A DNA stretch of 64,000 nt from positions 11,330-75,329 of the forward strand of contig JBBQWR010000024.1 in assembly GCA_038210495.1 (NCBI GenBank), written 5' to 3'. Below, piece by piece: positions 43,307-54,100 of this stretch. Position 1 is the first letter of the stretch. Each line of letters starts with the position of its first letter. Position numbers and translations under genes: made by a program. This DNA is from JBBQWR01 sp038210495. GTDB lineage: Bacteria; Planctomycetota; Planctomycetia; Pirellulales; DATAWG01. The notes beneath the pieces are model-generated. The model did no database searches, had not been told where the DNA came from, and worked only from the letters and a program-made list of their open reading frames with translations.

Positions 43307-44323
43307 ATGGCCACATTGCCTAACGACCTGTCATTGCCCGGAGGCGCTGTCGATTCACGAGCGCCGGCGCCAAAAACGTGCGACCTGTGCGGCGGAAGAC
43401 AGTTCCATTTGATTAGCCAGTTCGATCGCAAGCGTGAGCCGCTGGACACGGGTCTTTGCGCTCTCTGCGGCTTAGTGACCCATTGGAACATTCCCAGCGA
43501 AACGGAGCTGGACGAATTTTACGCCACGCGCTACCGGCAGGCGTATCATGGGGAGCGGACTCCGTCGGCCCGCCGGGTGATGCGAGCCTGGCGTAACGGC
43601 GAACGAATCTTCGGCCAACTGAAGCCGTTTTTGCGGCCCGGCGAATCTGTGTTCGAAGTCGGCGCCGGCATCGGCTGCACGGTCAAAGTTTTTCAGCACC
43701 ACGGCTGGACGGCCTCGGGCATTGAGCCCAACAGCGGGTTCGAAGAATTTTCGCGGACTCGACTCAAGGCCGACGTGCGCAGCGCGTATCTGTTCGACTT
43801 GCCTCCGATCGCGAGTCACGATGTCGTGCTTTTGATCCATGTAATCGAGCATCTCCGCTCGCCGCGCGAGGCGCTGGAGCGTCTTCATCGACTGATTAAG
43901 CCCGGCGGCCGATTGTATGTGGAGTGTCCCAATATCGGCGCCCCCTTTGCGACGCAATCGCGGCTATTTCACTTTGCCCACATTCATAATTTCACAGCCT
44001 TAACGCTTTCGATGTTGGCCCGCCGCTGTGGCTTCGTCGTGGAAAAGCAATTCTCGGGGGCAAACGATCCGAATCTGCAATTGCTACTCCGCCGGTCCAG
44101 CTCGCGGCAAATTCTAATCGACGCCGATAGTTGCCGCCAAACGCTGGCGGCTCTGAATAGATACAACAAACTGACATATCATTTACGCTGGAATTACTTG
44201 GCGCCGCGAGCTATCAAGCTGGCGTCTTATTTGCGTGAGCGGCTAACCGCACAGCGCTTCGTCCGGCGACTTCTTCAGCAAGGCGGCGGCGGGCGAGCCA
44301 CCAATTCGGCCGCTGCCGCCTAG
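43307..44323 (+). CDS. SAM-dependent methyltransferase with N-terminal zinc ribbon
   Basis: A 338-residue protein. CDLCGGRQFHLISQ and CALCGLVTHW form two CxxC pairs (zinc ribbon) at residues about 26-55. The class I methyltransferase fold follows, with motif I VFEVGAGIGCTVKVFQHHG, HDVVLLIHVIEHLRSP at motif IV and LIKPGGRLYVECPN at motif V. This is the methyltransferase-23 layout often found in O-antigen and other sugar-modification clusters, where it can C-methylate deoxysugars. No sugar genes are adjacent. The start at 43307 (ATG) fits the ribbon near the N-terminus. Confidence 0.88.
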   Translation: MATLPNDLSLPGGAVDSRAPAPKTCDLCGGRQFHLISQFDRKREPLDTGLCALCGLVTHWNIPSETELDEFYATRYRQAYHGERTPSARRVMRAWRNGERIFGQLKPFLRPGESVFEVGAGIGCTVKVFQHHGWTASGIEPNSGFEEFSRTRLKADVRSAYLFDLPPIASHDVVLLIHVIEHLRSPREALERLHRLIKPGGRLYVECPNIGAPFATQSRLFHFAHIHNFTALTLSMLARRCGFVVEKQFSGANDPNLQLLLRRSSSRQILIDADSCRQTLAALNRYNKLTYHLRWNYLAPRAIKLASYLRERLTAQRFVRRLLQQGGGGRATNSAAAA

Positions 44324-44336
44324 TCCAGCAAATCGA

Positions 44337-44660
44337 TCACGCCGACCTAATTTCCGGGCGTTCGGACGATTTTGCCCCGGGCCGTTGCCATAATGGTGGC
44401 CATCTTTTCGGCTCGATCTCAAAGCACGCGGTATCCCAAGTGTCACAAAGCCTCGACGGGGCTCCTATACGAAACTGGTAAAACCCGGAGTATTGCGCAT
44501 TATCCGCTGTTTGATCACCGTTGAGACCCACGAATTGCTTGGGAAACCAGCCTTGGCTGAGTACACTAAAGAATCGTAGCGGCGTGTTGTCATCGGGACA
44601 CTCTTCTGGCGCCGCGCGGTCGTAATCACCCAAGTTTTGCAGGTAGCGGCACCGATTCAG
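44337..44660 (-). pseudogene. Possible remnant of a protein-coding gene
   Basis: The minus-strand frame ending at 44337 reads, from about 44660 inward, like a real protein: it is not Arg-biased and has balanced codons and Trp/Tyr/Phe/Asp residues (QNLGDYDRAAPEECPDDNTP, then LSQGWFPKQFVGLNG, YSGFYQFRIG and DTWDTACFEIEPKRW). It has no start codon of its own: upstream the frame runs antisense into the signal peptide of the giant protein gene. A decayed gene with lost 5' end is the simplest reading, but this could be chance. It fills most of the 350-base gap before 44674. Confidence 0.35.
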
Positions 44661-44673
44661 TAGGACGGCGACT

Positions 44674-47600
44674 TTGCGCTTTTTTCGGACGATAACACTC
44701 GCGCTAGGCCTGATCCAGATTCTGCTGGTCGGGGGAGTCGCGCGGGCCGAAGACCCATCGACTTTGCCGCCGATGAAGTTGGCGCCCATGGCTGGCGGAC
44801 CGCCCATGCGGACACCGAATGGCGACGCGTCCGCGGTTAAACCGACAAGTGGACCCGCGGCCTCCGAGACGCCGATCACGGCTGGACCAGCAGCGACCGT
44901 GCCTAGCGCCACGCCGACAACCACCACGCCGACAACCCCCGCGGCAGTGACTGGCGCACCGGTGACTGGCGCGGCAGTGACCGAGATTAAGCCGGAGGTG
45001 TTTTACATCCGGGACAAAGAGAACCACCTCGTTCCGGTTCCGAACTTCACATACGACGACTTTGTGAAGTATTACCGTCTGAAAGAACAGCTCGATCGGC
45101 CCGAGCAGAAACCGCGTTACAACCTGCAACAGCTCGCGATCGACGGAACGACTACGGGCGATCGCGCGGAATTGACCGTCTTGCTTAAGGTGTTGACGAC
45201 CGATTCGGGCTGGGTCCGCGTGCCGCTGCGGATGAATAAGTGCGCCCTCCGCGAGTCGGTGGAATACAAAGGGAGCGGCGATCAATTAATGCAATTCGAC
45301 CCGGCGGGCGATGGCTACGTCTGCTGGCTGCGCGGATCGCTTCGGGGCGAGCATGAATTGACGCTGAAATTTTTGGCGCCGCTAACCGCGACGTCCGGCG
45401 AAAATCGGCTCGAGCTTCAACTGCCGCGCGCGGCGGCCTCGAAACTCACGTTGCAAGTGCCGATCGCAGCCGCGGTGGCAACCGTCGCGCCCGGCGCCGC
45501 GGCGCCCGAGGTTACGGTCGCCAAACAAGGAAGCCAGATCGCGACTCTCGGTTTAGGGGGTGATTTCTGGGTCGCGTGGCGAGCGGCCGATCGGCCCGGA
45601 GCTCAACTCTCCGGCGCCTTGGAGGCGAATGGACAACTGCTCGTCCGGATCGACGGGCGAAGCGCTAGCACCGATGCGACCCTGACCGTGCGAAGCTTCG
45701 GCGCGGAGTTCGATCATTTTCAAGTCCGATTGCCTCCCGGCGCGCAGCTAGTCGGACGCGACCAGTCCGCCTTCGGATATACGCTCGCTCCATCCGGCGC
45801 CAACTCCTCCTTGGTGGATGTGAAGCTGGATCGCAAAACGGCCGGACCGGTCGATGTTCGATTGACGACGGAACGGGCTTACGATGTGACCAAGTCGAAC
45901 GAGAATCTCGATTTAGCCGGCTTTGCCGTGACGGAAGCCATTCCGCACCGCCAGTGGGGCCACTTGGCGGTGGCAGTCTCCGGTGACTGGCAATTGATTT
46001 GGGGAGAACGAACCCGAATTCGGCAAGTGGACGAATTGCCCGAGCCGCTCAAACGACGCGATGTCATGGCTGGGTTCGAATATTTTGGGCAACCGAGTTC
46101 GCTGATGGTCCGCGTGCAACCGCGGAAGACACGCATCGGCGTCGAGCCGGCTTATACTTATCGAATTCGCACCGACCGAGTGGATTTGGACGCGAAGCTG
46201 AAATACACGATTCGCGGCGCTCGGCTGTTTAAATTGGACATCGATTTGCAGGGCTGGGAGCTAGACCGGGTGACGCCCGAGAATCTGGTTGACTTGGACT
46301 CGATATCCACGGGGCCTGGCACGGCCCTCTCAATTCCATTAGCCCAACCGGCCACGGGCGAACTGGAGTTATCGTTTCAGGCCCACCGATCGCTCGCCGG
46401 CGCGAAGGGAATCGATTTGGTCTTGCCAGAGCCGGCCGTCGACGTGCTGAGCCCTGCCGAGGTAACGATCCTCGCGGCGGCCAACGTCGAGTTGTCCCCC
46501 ATCTCCAACCGTGTGGTCGGTCTGACTCGCGTCGCCGGCGGTTTCCGGCCGGATTTGAAGGAACTCGGAGCGACGGCGCTGTATTACCGCGCGGAGCAAC
46601 CGCGAGCGGAATTCGTCGCGGATCTTACCGCTCGCGCGCAAGCGATCTCCGTCGATCTCGACAACCGCATCGCTCTGCGGCGTCATGACATTGAAATCAA
46701 TCAGACGCTGAATTATCAAATCCGCTACGAGCCGCTGGATCATCTGACGTTCGACGTCCCGCGGTCGGCGTTCGACGAACGCCGGTTGAAGTTCGCGGTC
46801 AACGGCGAATCGATCGACCCGGTCGAAGTCGCCGAGCAGCCGTCGGCCCAACGGCGCAGCGTGCAGATTGCATTGCCGCGCCCCGTGCTGGGGCCCGTGC
46901 GCGTCGAAGCCCATATTCAGTTGAACCAAGAGAGCTTGACCACAACGTCGAGTACGCCTATCGATTTGCCGTTGGTCGTTCCGCTGGACGGACAAGTCGC
47001 GGTCAATACGGCCACGGTGACTGCCGATCCGAGTATCCGCATCGAGCAGCGCGAAGGACCCTGGAGTGTCGCCGATCCCATGAAAATGGATTCGGGCGCC
47101 CAGACCGGCATGCGACTGACGACGAGCGGCTCGGTAGACTCGATTCGCTTGGCCGAGAGTCTCGATGAACGGAGAATTCAAGGAACCACGTTCATCGACC
47201 GAGCGTGGGTGCAGTGCTGGCTGACGAACAATGTGCGCCAGGACCGCGCGATCTACAATTTTACGAGCACCGAAGATCAGCTTCGGATTCAGTTGCCGGC
47301 GGGGATTGGACTGAGCGATACCGAACTTTTCTTGGATAGTAAGCCACTGAATCCGCTAGCCGGTCCCAACGGCGCCCTAGCCATCGCCCTGTCGTCAGAC
47401 GCCGGGCGGCGCGAGCACTTGCTCGAACTGAGGTATCAATTCGATGGCCGCGGACCGGGCGGAAGTTGGTTGACGCTGGAAACGCCCCGATTCGAAAACC
47501 ACGTCAAGATTCGCCGCGAATATCTGCAATTAGTGCTGCCGGCCGACGAGCATTTGGTCTTCGCCGCCGCTGGCGTCACGCCCGAGTACGATTGGCGATG

Positions 47601-48189
47601 GCGCGACTATGGCCTGGGCGTGCAGCGGGTATCGCTCAAGGAGCAGCGTCAGCTCGAGCAATGGGTCGGCTTGGACCGGGGGACGTCGGCAGCGGAATCC
47701 ACGGAAGCGTCCGACGCCGATCGGCGATCTGGCGAAGTTCCCGCGCGGAGCAATCGATATCTGTTTAGCAGCGCCGGAGCGGAACCTCGATTCGAAGTGT
47801 TGATCGCGCGGCGGTGGCTGATCTTATTGATCGGCTCGTTGATTCCCCTGTCGATCGGAATGGCCGTGATGTATGTCGCCGCGCTGCGACAAACGCGAAT
47901 AGTTTTGGCGGCGTGTGGCGCAGGGCTCTTGGTGGCGCTCATTTGGCCCGAACCGGTTTTGATGCTGGCACAAGCGGCCGCGGTCGGCGTGGGGCTGTTG
48001 CCCGTGGCGATTTGGTTGCGTTGGCTTAGCATTCGGCCGACGGCGGTCGCGGCGCCGACATCCAGCGGATTGCACTCGACGATCGATCGCAATTCCAAAC
48101 AACTGATTTTTGGCGCCGGTCATTCCCATCCGACGCCGTCAACCGCGTCGATCTCCGTCGGAACAGCGGGCCAAGGCTCGAATTCCTAA
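44674..48189 (+). CDS. Giant secreted/membrane protein, one module (A)
   Basis: This 1171-residue protein of unknown family starts at TTG 44674, twelve bases downstream of AGGA. Residues 1-24 are a signal peptide (FFRTITLALGLIQILLVGGV). Residues 25-105 are Pro/Thr/Ala-rich. A long beta-rich extracytoplasmic region follows from about residue 108 (VFYIRDKENHLVPVPNFTYD). Residues about 1047-1122 contain three or four transmembrane helices (WLILLIGSLIPLSIGMAVMY; VLAACGAGLLVALIWP). A short cytoplasmic tail ends the protein. It overlaps the next gene by one base (TAATG), and the two share domain order. No enzymatic motif is seen. A structural or adhesion-like role is speculation. Confidence 0.88.
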   Translation: MRFFRTITLALGLIQILLVGGVARAEDPSTLPPMKLAPMAGGPPMRTPNGDASAVKPTSGPAASETPITAGPAATVPSATPTTTTPTTPAAVTGAPVTGAAVTEIKPEVFYIRDKENHLVPVPNFTYDDFVKYYRLKEQLDRPEQKPRYNLQQLAIDGTTTGDRAELTVLLKVLTTDSGWVRVPLRMNKCALRESVEYKGSGDQLMQFDPAGDGYVCWLRGSLRGEHELTLKFLAPLTATSGENRLELQLPRAAASKLTLQVPIAAAVATVAPGAAAPEVTVAKQGSQIATLGLGGDFWVAWRAADRPGAQLSGALEANGQLLVRIDGRSASTDATLTVRSFGAEFDHFQVRLPPGAQLVGRDQSAFGYTLAPSGANSSLVDVKLDRKTAGPVDVRLTTERAYDVTKSNENLDLAGFAVTEAIPHRQWGHLAVAVSGDWQLIWGERTRIRQVDELPEPLKRRDVMAGFEYFGQPSSLMVRVQPRKTRIGVEPAYTYRIRTDRVDLDAKLKYTIRGARLFKLDIDLQGWELDRVTPENLVDLDSISTGPGTALSIPLAQPATGELELSFQAHRSLAGAKGIDLVLPEPAVDVLSPAEVTILAAANVELSPISNRVVGLTRVAGGFRPDLKELGATALYYRAEQPRAEFVADLTARAQAISVDLDNRIALRRHDIEINQTLNYQIRYEPLDHLTFDVPRSAFDERRLKFAVNGESIDPVEVAEQPSAQRRSVQIALPRPVLGPVRVEAHIQLNQESLTTTSSTPIDLPLVVPLDGQVAVNTATVTADPSIRIEQREGPWSVADPMKMDSGAQTGMRLTTSGSVDSIRLAESLDERRIQGTTFIDRAWVQCWLTNNVRQDRAIYNFTSTEDQLRIQLPAGIGLSDTELFLDSKPLNPLAGPNGALAIALSSDAGRREHLLELRYQFDGRGPGGSWLTLETPRFENHVKIRREYLQLVLPADEHLVFAAAGVTPEYDWRWRDYGLGVQRVSLKEQRQLEQWVGLDRGTSAAESTEASDADRRSGEVPARSNRYLFSSAGAEPRFEVLIARRWLILLIGSLIPLSIGMAVMYVAALRQTRIVLAACGAGLLVALIWPEPVLMLAQAAAVGVGLLPVAIWLRWLSIRPTAVAAPTSSGLHSTIDRNSKQLIFGAGHSHPTPSTASISVGTAGQGSNS

Positions 48190-51100
48190 TGCCGCGCAAG
48201 TTTGTCGCCTCTGTTGTCGTTCTTCTGTTGTTGTTCGCACGGCACTGGCCGTGCGTCTCGTTTACGGTGTTCGAGCGGGTCGCCTGGGCCGGCGAGGGAA
48301 ACGAATCCAAAACGGGCGTTGACGATAAGACGGCGGCCGGCAGCCAAACGGTCGAACGACCCGTTGGCGCGATCGAGAGCGGGGTCGAAAGGCCCGAGGC
48401 CGCCCCCGCGAGAAGCCGAGCCCTCGACAAACCGAACGATCGCAAAGCGAGCGAAAACGCCCCGCTGCGATTTCGCCGCGTCTTTGTTCCGGAGGCCCAA
48501 CTCCAGGAGGCCTCCAGTCGCGGCGTGCGATATCTGCCCATCGAGGGCGTCGAGTTTCAGCGGCTGCTGGACAGGGCGTCCCGGCAATCGGATTCGCAAA
48601 CGGCGCCAACCGAAGCCGAAATGGGCCACGCGACTTATGAAGCGCGGCTCGTGGACGATGATCTCGTCGATGGGAAGGCGACTCTCGATATCGTCCATGT
48701 CGCCATGTCGCCGGTCCTGTTGTCCCTGGACCCCTGCCGGTTGGCGATTGGGCCGGCGCGATGGTTAGTGGCCCCTGACACTAAGCAGGCAGCGGCGCAG
48801 CAAGAGAAATCGCTCAAACAACCGCCGCCCCTCGAGGCCATCGTGGGGGCCGGAGCGGATGGCAAGCTGGCCGTCCGCGTCGCGCGCTCCGGACAACTGT
48901 CGTTTGACTGGACGCTTCGTGGTCAGCGCGAAACGGGTGGCGCCCGAACCTTTCTTCTCCAATTACCGACGTGTCCAAGCAACCGTCTGCGGATCACCTT
49001 GCCGGCCGACTTAGTTCCCGTGGTCGAACCGTCGATTGCGATGCCCGCGGTCATCGGGGCGACCGCCTCGACGACCCGTAGCGACGGCGCGGCGCCGGAA
49101 CATCCCCCGGAAGCGACGAACGTCTGGGAAATCGAGCTGGGAGGACAAAATCAAGCCGTTCTCCGGATCGCCAAACACGATGCGATTCGCGAATCGCGGC
49201 CGCTCACCTTAGTTCGCCCGGTGCTGACTTACGAATTCTCGCCGCTGGGAATGCAGGTGTCGGCGGAAATCAAGCTCGACGTGCTCGGAGAGCCGATCCG
49301 GGAAATTCCACTTCTCATCGAGCGGCCGCTTTCGTTGGTCGCGGCCCGTTGTGGCGATGCCCCTTTGGTTTGGTCGGAAGAACTGGCCAGCGAATCGAAG
49401 GAGTCGCCGCCGCCGGTGGATTTTTCACGGCATCCCGGCGCCCGGCGAGTTGTCTTGCGTCTGCCAGAGTCGATTCACGGAACGCAGCGAGTTCTGCGAT
49501 TGACCGCGGTGGCGCCGTTGCCCGATCGAGGGCGATTGCCGCTCATTCGCCCTGGCGGCAAGAGCCTGGTTTGGCAAGAGGGCAGCGCATCGTTGATTGC
49601 GCCGCTGCCCCTTCAAATCGATGATTTGCAAACGCACGGTTGCCGGCAGACCAAGGCCGAGCCGTTGGCCAGTCCGGCGCGCGGCGAAATGATCGGCCTC
49701 CAATTTTTCCAGCCAGACGCTGACGTCGACATCGTGCTCGGTCGACAGGCCGACCATTTCGAAGCGCGATGCGCCACCGCGATCGATGCTCGCGGATCGA
49801 CGATCGGCGGCCGATTTGCGGCCGATTTACGAGCCATCGACGGCGAATGTTTTTCGCTCGAAGCCCGGGTGGCCGCGTCGTGGATTGTCGACTCGGTGGA
49901 ATCCACGCCGCCAAACCTTTTATCGGGCTGGACGCAAGAGAGTTTGCCGGAGGGGATCGCCCGAATTCGGCTGACGCTGAATAGGGCCATTCGCGGCGAC
50001 CGGCCCGCGCGTCTGACATTGTCCGGAAGGTGGCGGCGGCCGCCGCGCGGCGAGTCGCTTAAGCTCGACGACATGGAAATGGTGCATCTGCTGGGCATCA
50101 AAACCGTGCGGCAGGTCGTCGCGTTGCACGCCGGCGCGCCCTACCGCCTGGAAATGAAAGACGACGGCCTGGCGCAGCGCCTCGACATTCAGCAATTGGA
50201 CGCGGCCGACGTCGCTCTCTTGCCGGGGCTGGCCGCCGGCAGCACGCTTTTTGTCGCCAGCGGCGCGGCGCCTGAGATGGCGGTCACGATCGGCACGGAA
50301 ACGCCTCACTTCGCCGGCGATGTGCATCTGGACGTGAGGGTCGGCAATGACACGCTTACGGAAACGTACACCTTTTCGTGCTCGCCGGAATCGACGGAGA
50401 TCGATCGACTGTTAATTAAGTTTTCGGGCAAACAGTCGGAGCCGCTGGTCTGGAGTCTCGGCGGCGCGAAGGCCGACGCCTCCGCTGCCGGCGGCGTTAT
50501 CGCGGCCCGTCGACTTTCGGCCGAGGCACAGGCCATCTTAAACATCTTGCCCAGCCCGGACCTGTGGGAAGTCAGCTTCGCTCAGCCGCGCGGCAAGCCC
50601 TTTGCCTTCCAAGCGGTTCGGGTCGTGCCACTAAGCGATTCGACCCCCTTGGCGCTTGCAGCGCTGGCCCAGGCGGAGTCGCAGCGGGGGACAGTTGAGA
50701 TTCGATCGGTCGCCGAGTTGCGGCCCGCGATCGAGAATCGTCGACTCAAGCCGAGCCTCTCGCCCCCGGAAACCGTCGATCGTTGGTCGACGACAATAGC
50801 CACTTTCGCCTACGAGCCGCAGGAAGAAGTTACGTCGTCGGCGCCAGACGCGCCTCCGGCCTTGACGATCGCGCCAGGAACTCAGAAATCCGACTGTTGG
50901 GCTTGGTCCGAGCGTTTGGATTCGCACTATTCGCCGGACGGACGTTGTCAGCATGTGGCCCTGTGGCGCATTGAGAACACGGGCCGGGAGACAACAACCT
51001 TAACCATGCCGACGGATGCGTCCCTACAAGCGATTTGGGTCGACGGCGAGCTCATTCAAACCGGCGACGCCAACAATCCCTTGAACAAATACACCGTCGA

Positions 51101-54100
51101 ATTGCCCCGCAGACGCCGGTTTCCGACGATCGTCGTCAAGTGGTCGGACGAGAGTCCGCGCCTGGGAATCGCGTCGTATCGAACCGCAGTGACGCCCCAA
51201 CTGAATATCCCCGTGCTGGCGCGGCAGGTCAACATTTGGCTTCCGCCTCAATTTCGTTTGATCGGGGGACAGTCCGAGGAAATCGCGGCGGCCGACGAAG
51301 GCGCGAGTTGGACGCAGCGGCTGTTCGGACCACTCGCGCGATCCGCCAGTCAGCCGATCTTCGATCCTTCGCGCCGAGACCAGTGGACCGATTTGGCGGA
51401 CCGCGTCGCTCACAGCGATCCGGCTTCGCTGCGCTCGAAACAGCTCGAGCAACTCTTGGAATCGCTGGCGACTCGACAGTCGTCGGCCCATGCGCCGCGC
51501 GAGTCCTCCACGTGGGGCGAATTGCTGGGCGCCGCGGAAGCCGAGGCGGTTGCTCCCGGCGGCGGCCGCGTAATTCCTCTCCTGATCGATCGCGAGGCGC
51601 TCGCCGATGTCGGGATCACGGCCCGCACGATTGTGCCCATCGTCGCAGCATCGTCCGAAGATTCCACCGCGTCGGTGCTCGGCGACGCCGATTTGACGCT
51701 GCTCGTCGATAGCCGAGCGATCCTGTTGACGACGCGCAGCGCGGCCGCCCGGTGGCGCGAGCAGGATGGGGCTCGCGTGCCAGGGGTAGTGACGAGAGTC
51801 GCTTCGTCCGATCTCGCCCGGCGGATTCAGTCCGCGGTTACCGGCGGCTCCGAGCGATTCGTCACCGGCGAAGTCTGGAGTTTCCCGGACTTGAAATTGC
51901 CGTGGTCGTCTGCGTTCCGCGATCCGCGGGAAGTGGATCACGCCGGTTGGACGCAATATCGGCTCGACGCGCCCGGCGCCGGACCGTGGCCCGTCTTCTT
52001 GGTCTGGCAAGATGCCGTTGTCGGCATCGGTTGCATTGTATTTCTAAGCGCGGCCTTGTTGACGTGGATGCAGCCGTCGAGAGGGATAAAATTCGGCGCC
52101 GCCGTCATAGCCGCAGTCACCGCAGCGGCGCTTGCGGTTCCCGTATGGCTGACGCCGATCGGATCCGGCGCGTGGCTCGGACTTGTCTTGGGGTGGGTGA
52201 TAAAGACCCTGTGGCGCTCTTTGGCTGCTTCGACCGAGACGACCGATTCGAGCACCGGCGATCAAGCGACTAAGCGAACTCGGGCGTCTGTTGCGAAAGC
52301 GACGGTCGCAGTGGCCCTACTCATCGCGATCTCGATCGCCTCCGACTCGGGCGCGGCGGAAACTGCTCCGGCGCCAGGCGCATCGCCTATTATTACGAAA
52401 GCCGTCGTCCAGGATGACACCGCCACCGTGCACGATGTCCTGATTCCCGTCGATGCGCAGCAGAATCCGACAGGCACTTCAATCCTCGTTCCCGAGCCGC
52501 TTTATATCGAACTGTCGCATCGCGTCAGCCATGCGAACGATGCCGGCGGCGATTGGTTGATTTCCGCAGCGACCTATCGCGGCTCGCTCGCCCGTGATGC
52601 GGAAACATTCGCCCTAGGCGCCGAAAACTGGACAGCCCGATACGAACTGGAGACATTTGCCGGGCAGGTCGTCGTGCAGATTCCATTTGGCGGCGAAGGA
52701 ACCAATCTCGTTCCGGACGGCGTGCGACTCGATGGACATCCGGCGCCGTTCGAAAGCAGCAGCCTGCGGCGAACGCTCGCATGTCGAGTTTCGGAAGCCG
52801 GTCCTCATCGATTGGAATTGATCTTTCGTCCCACTCCCGTTTCGAGCGCTGGCGCCACAACCATCGATCTGCCGATCTTGCCGCTCGCATCGTCGCACCT
52901 GATTCTGGAGGCGCCGGCCGGCCCGACGATCGACATTCCATCGGCCCACGGAACGATCGAACGAGATCCGAAATCGTCTCGACTGACCTGCGCGCTCGGC
53001 GACACGGACCGACTGACGGTGCGCTGGGGCGATCCGTCGGCCGGTCGAACGCGCGCGGCAGTCACCGATGTCGAGGAGCTGATGTGGTTCAAGGCGCGGC
53101 CGGGGTCCGTCGCGCTGGAAGCTCGCTTTAACGTGCAAGTCGCCGACGGCAAGCTACAGCAACTTCGGCTGCTTGCCGATCCGCGACTTCGCCATTTGCC
53201 TTTGGAAAGCGGCTCGCCCATTTCGCAAATTCGCGTCGAGTCGGGCGATCCGAACGTCATTTCTCTCGGCCTAGCCCGGCCCGTCTCCGATCGAGTCTCT
53301 TTCACGGTGGCATTTTTGCTGAGCGACGCGACAGGCGTTGGCAATTTGCGGCTGCCCCGGTTGGAGATCGCCGGCGCGCGCTCGACAACGCGGCGCGTGG
53401 CCGTCTCGATCGATCCGGCGCTCGAGGCCGACGAACGACAATTGACGGCGTTAAAGGCGGGGGCGGGCGATTCATTTCTTACGACTTGGGGCTCGGCTGA
53501 GGCAAAGCCGCAGTTTGCGTTCCCGGCGCCGGAAAACGATTCCGCCTGGAGTCTATCGATACATTCCCGAGAGCCGAAGATCTCGTCCATCGACTCGCTC
53601 GCGGTCGTGTGTCAACGCGCGGGGCTGGCAATCTCATGGCAGTCTGAATTGAGCGTGCGGGGGGGGGCCGTTTTTCAAGTGCGATTGCCTGCCGATAAAA
53701 TTTTTTACGTCGAAAGCGCGGCGCTCCGCGCGCCGGGCGCGCCGGAGCGACCCATTCACTGGTCCCGCGGCGCCAGCGGCGAAATCACGCTCTTTCTATC
53801 CGGCCCTCCCGCCGATCGTTACAAGCTCATCGTGCGCGGGACGTTGCCTTATCCGAAAACCGCGACGATCGACGCGCCGAGTCTTCATCCCGAAGGCGCT
53901 GCCCTGGAATCGCGTTCGGTGCTCGTCTTCCGGCGTCCCGAAATGCAGGCGACCGTCGCCGCTGCGACAAACATGACCGCGCTCGATCCCGCCGAGACGC
54001 AACTGCAAATTGAACGGGCGATCGCCGATGGTTGGCTGGACGAATCCATCGCGACCAGCAGCCGCGCCGTCGCGTGTTTGCAAAGTAAAAACAGCGGTCC

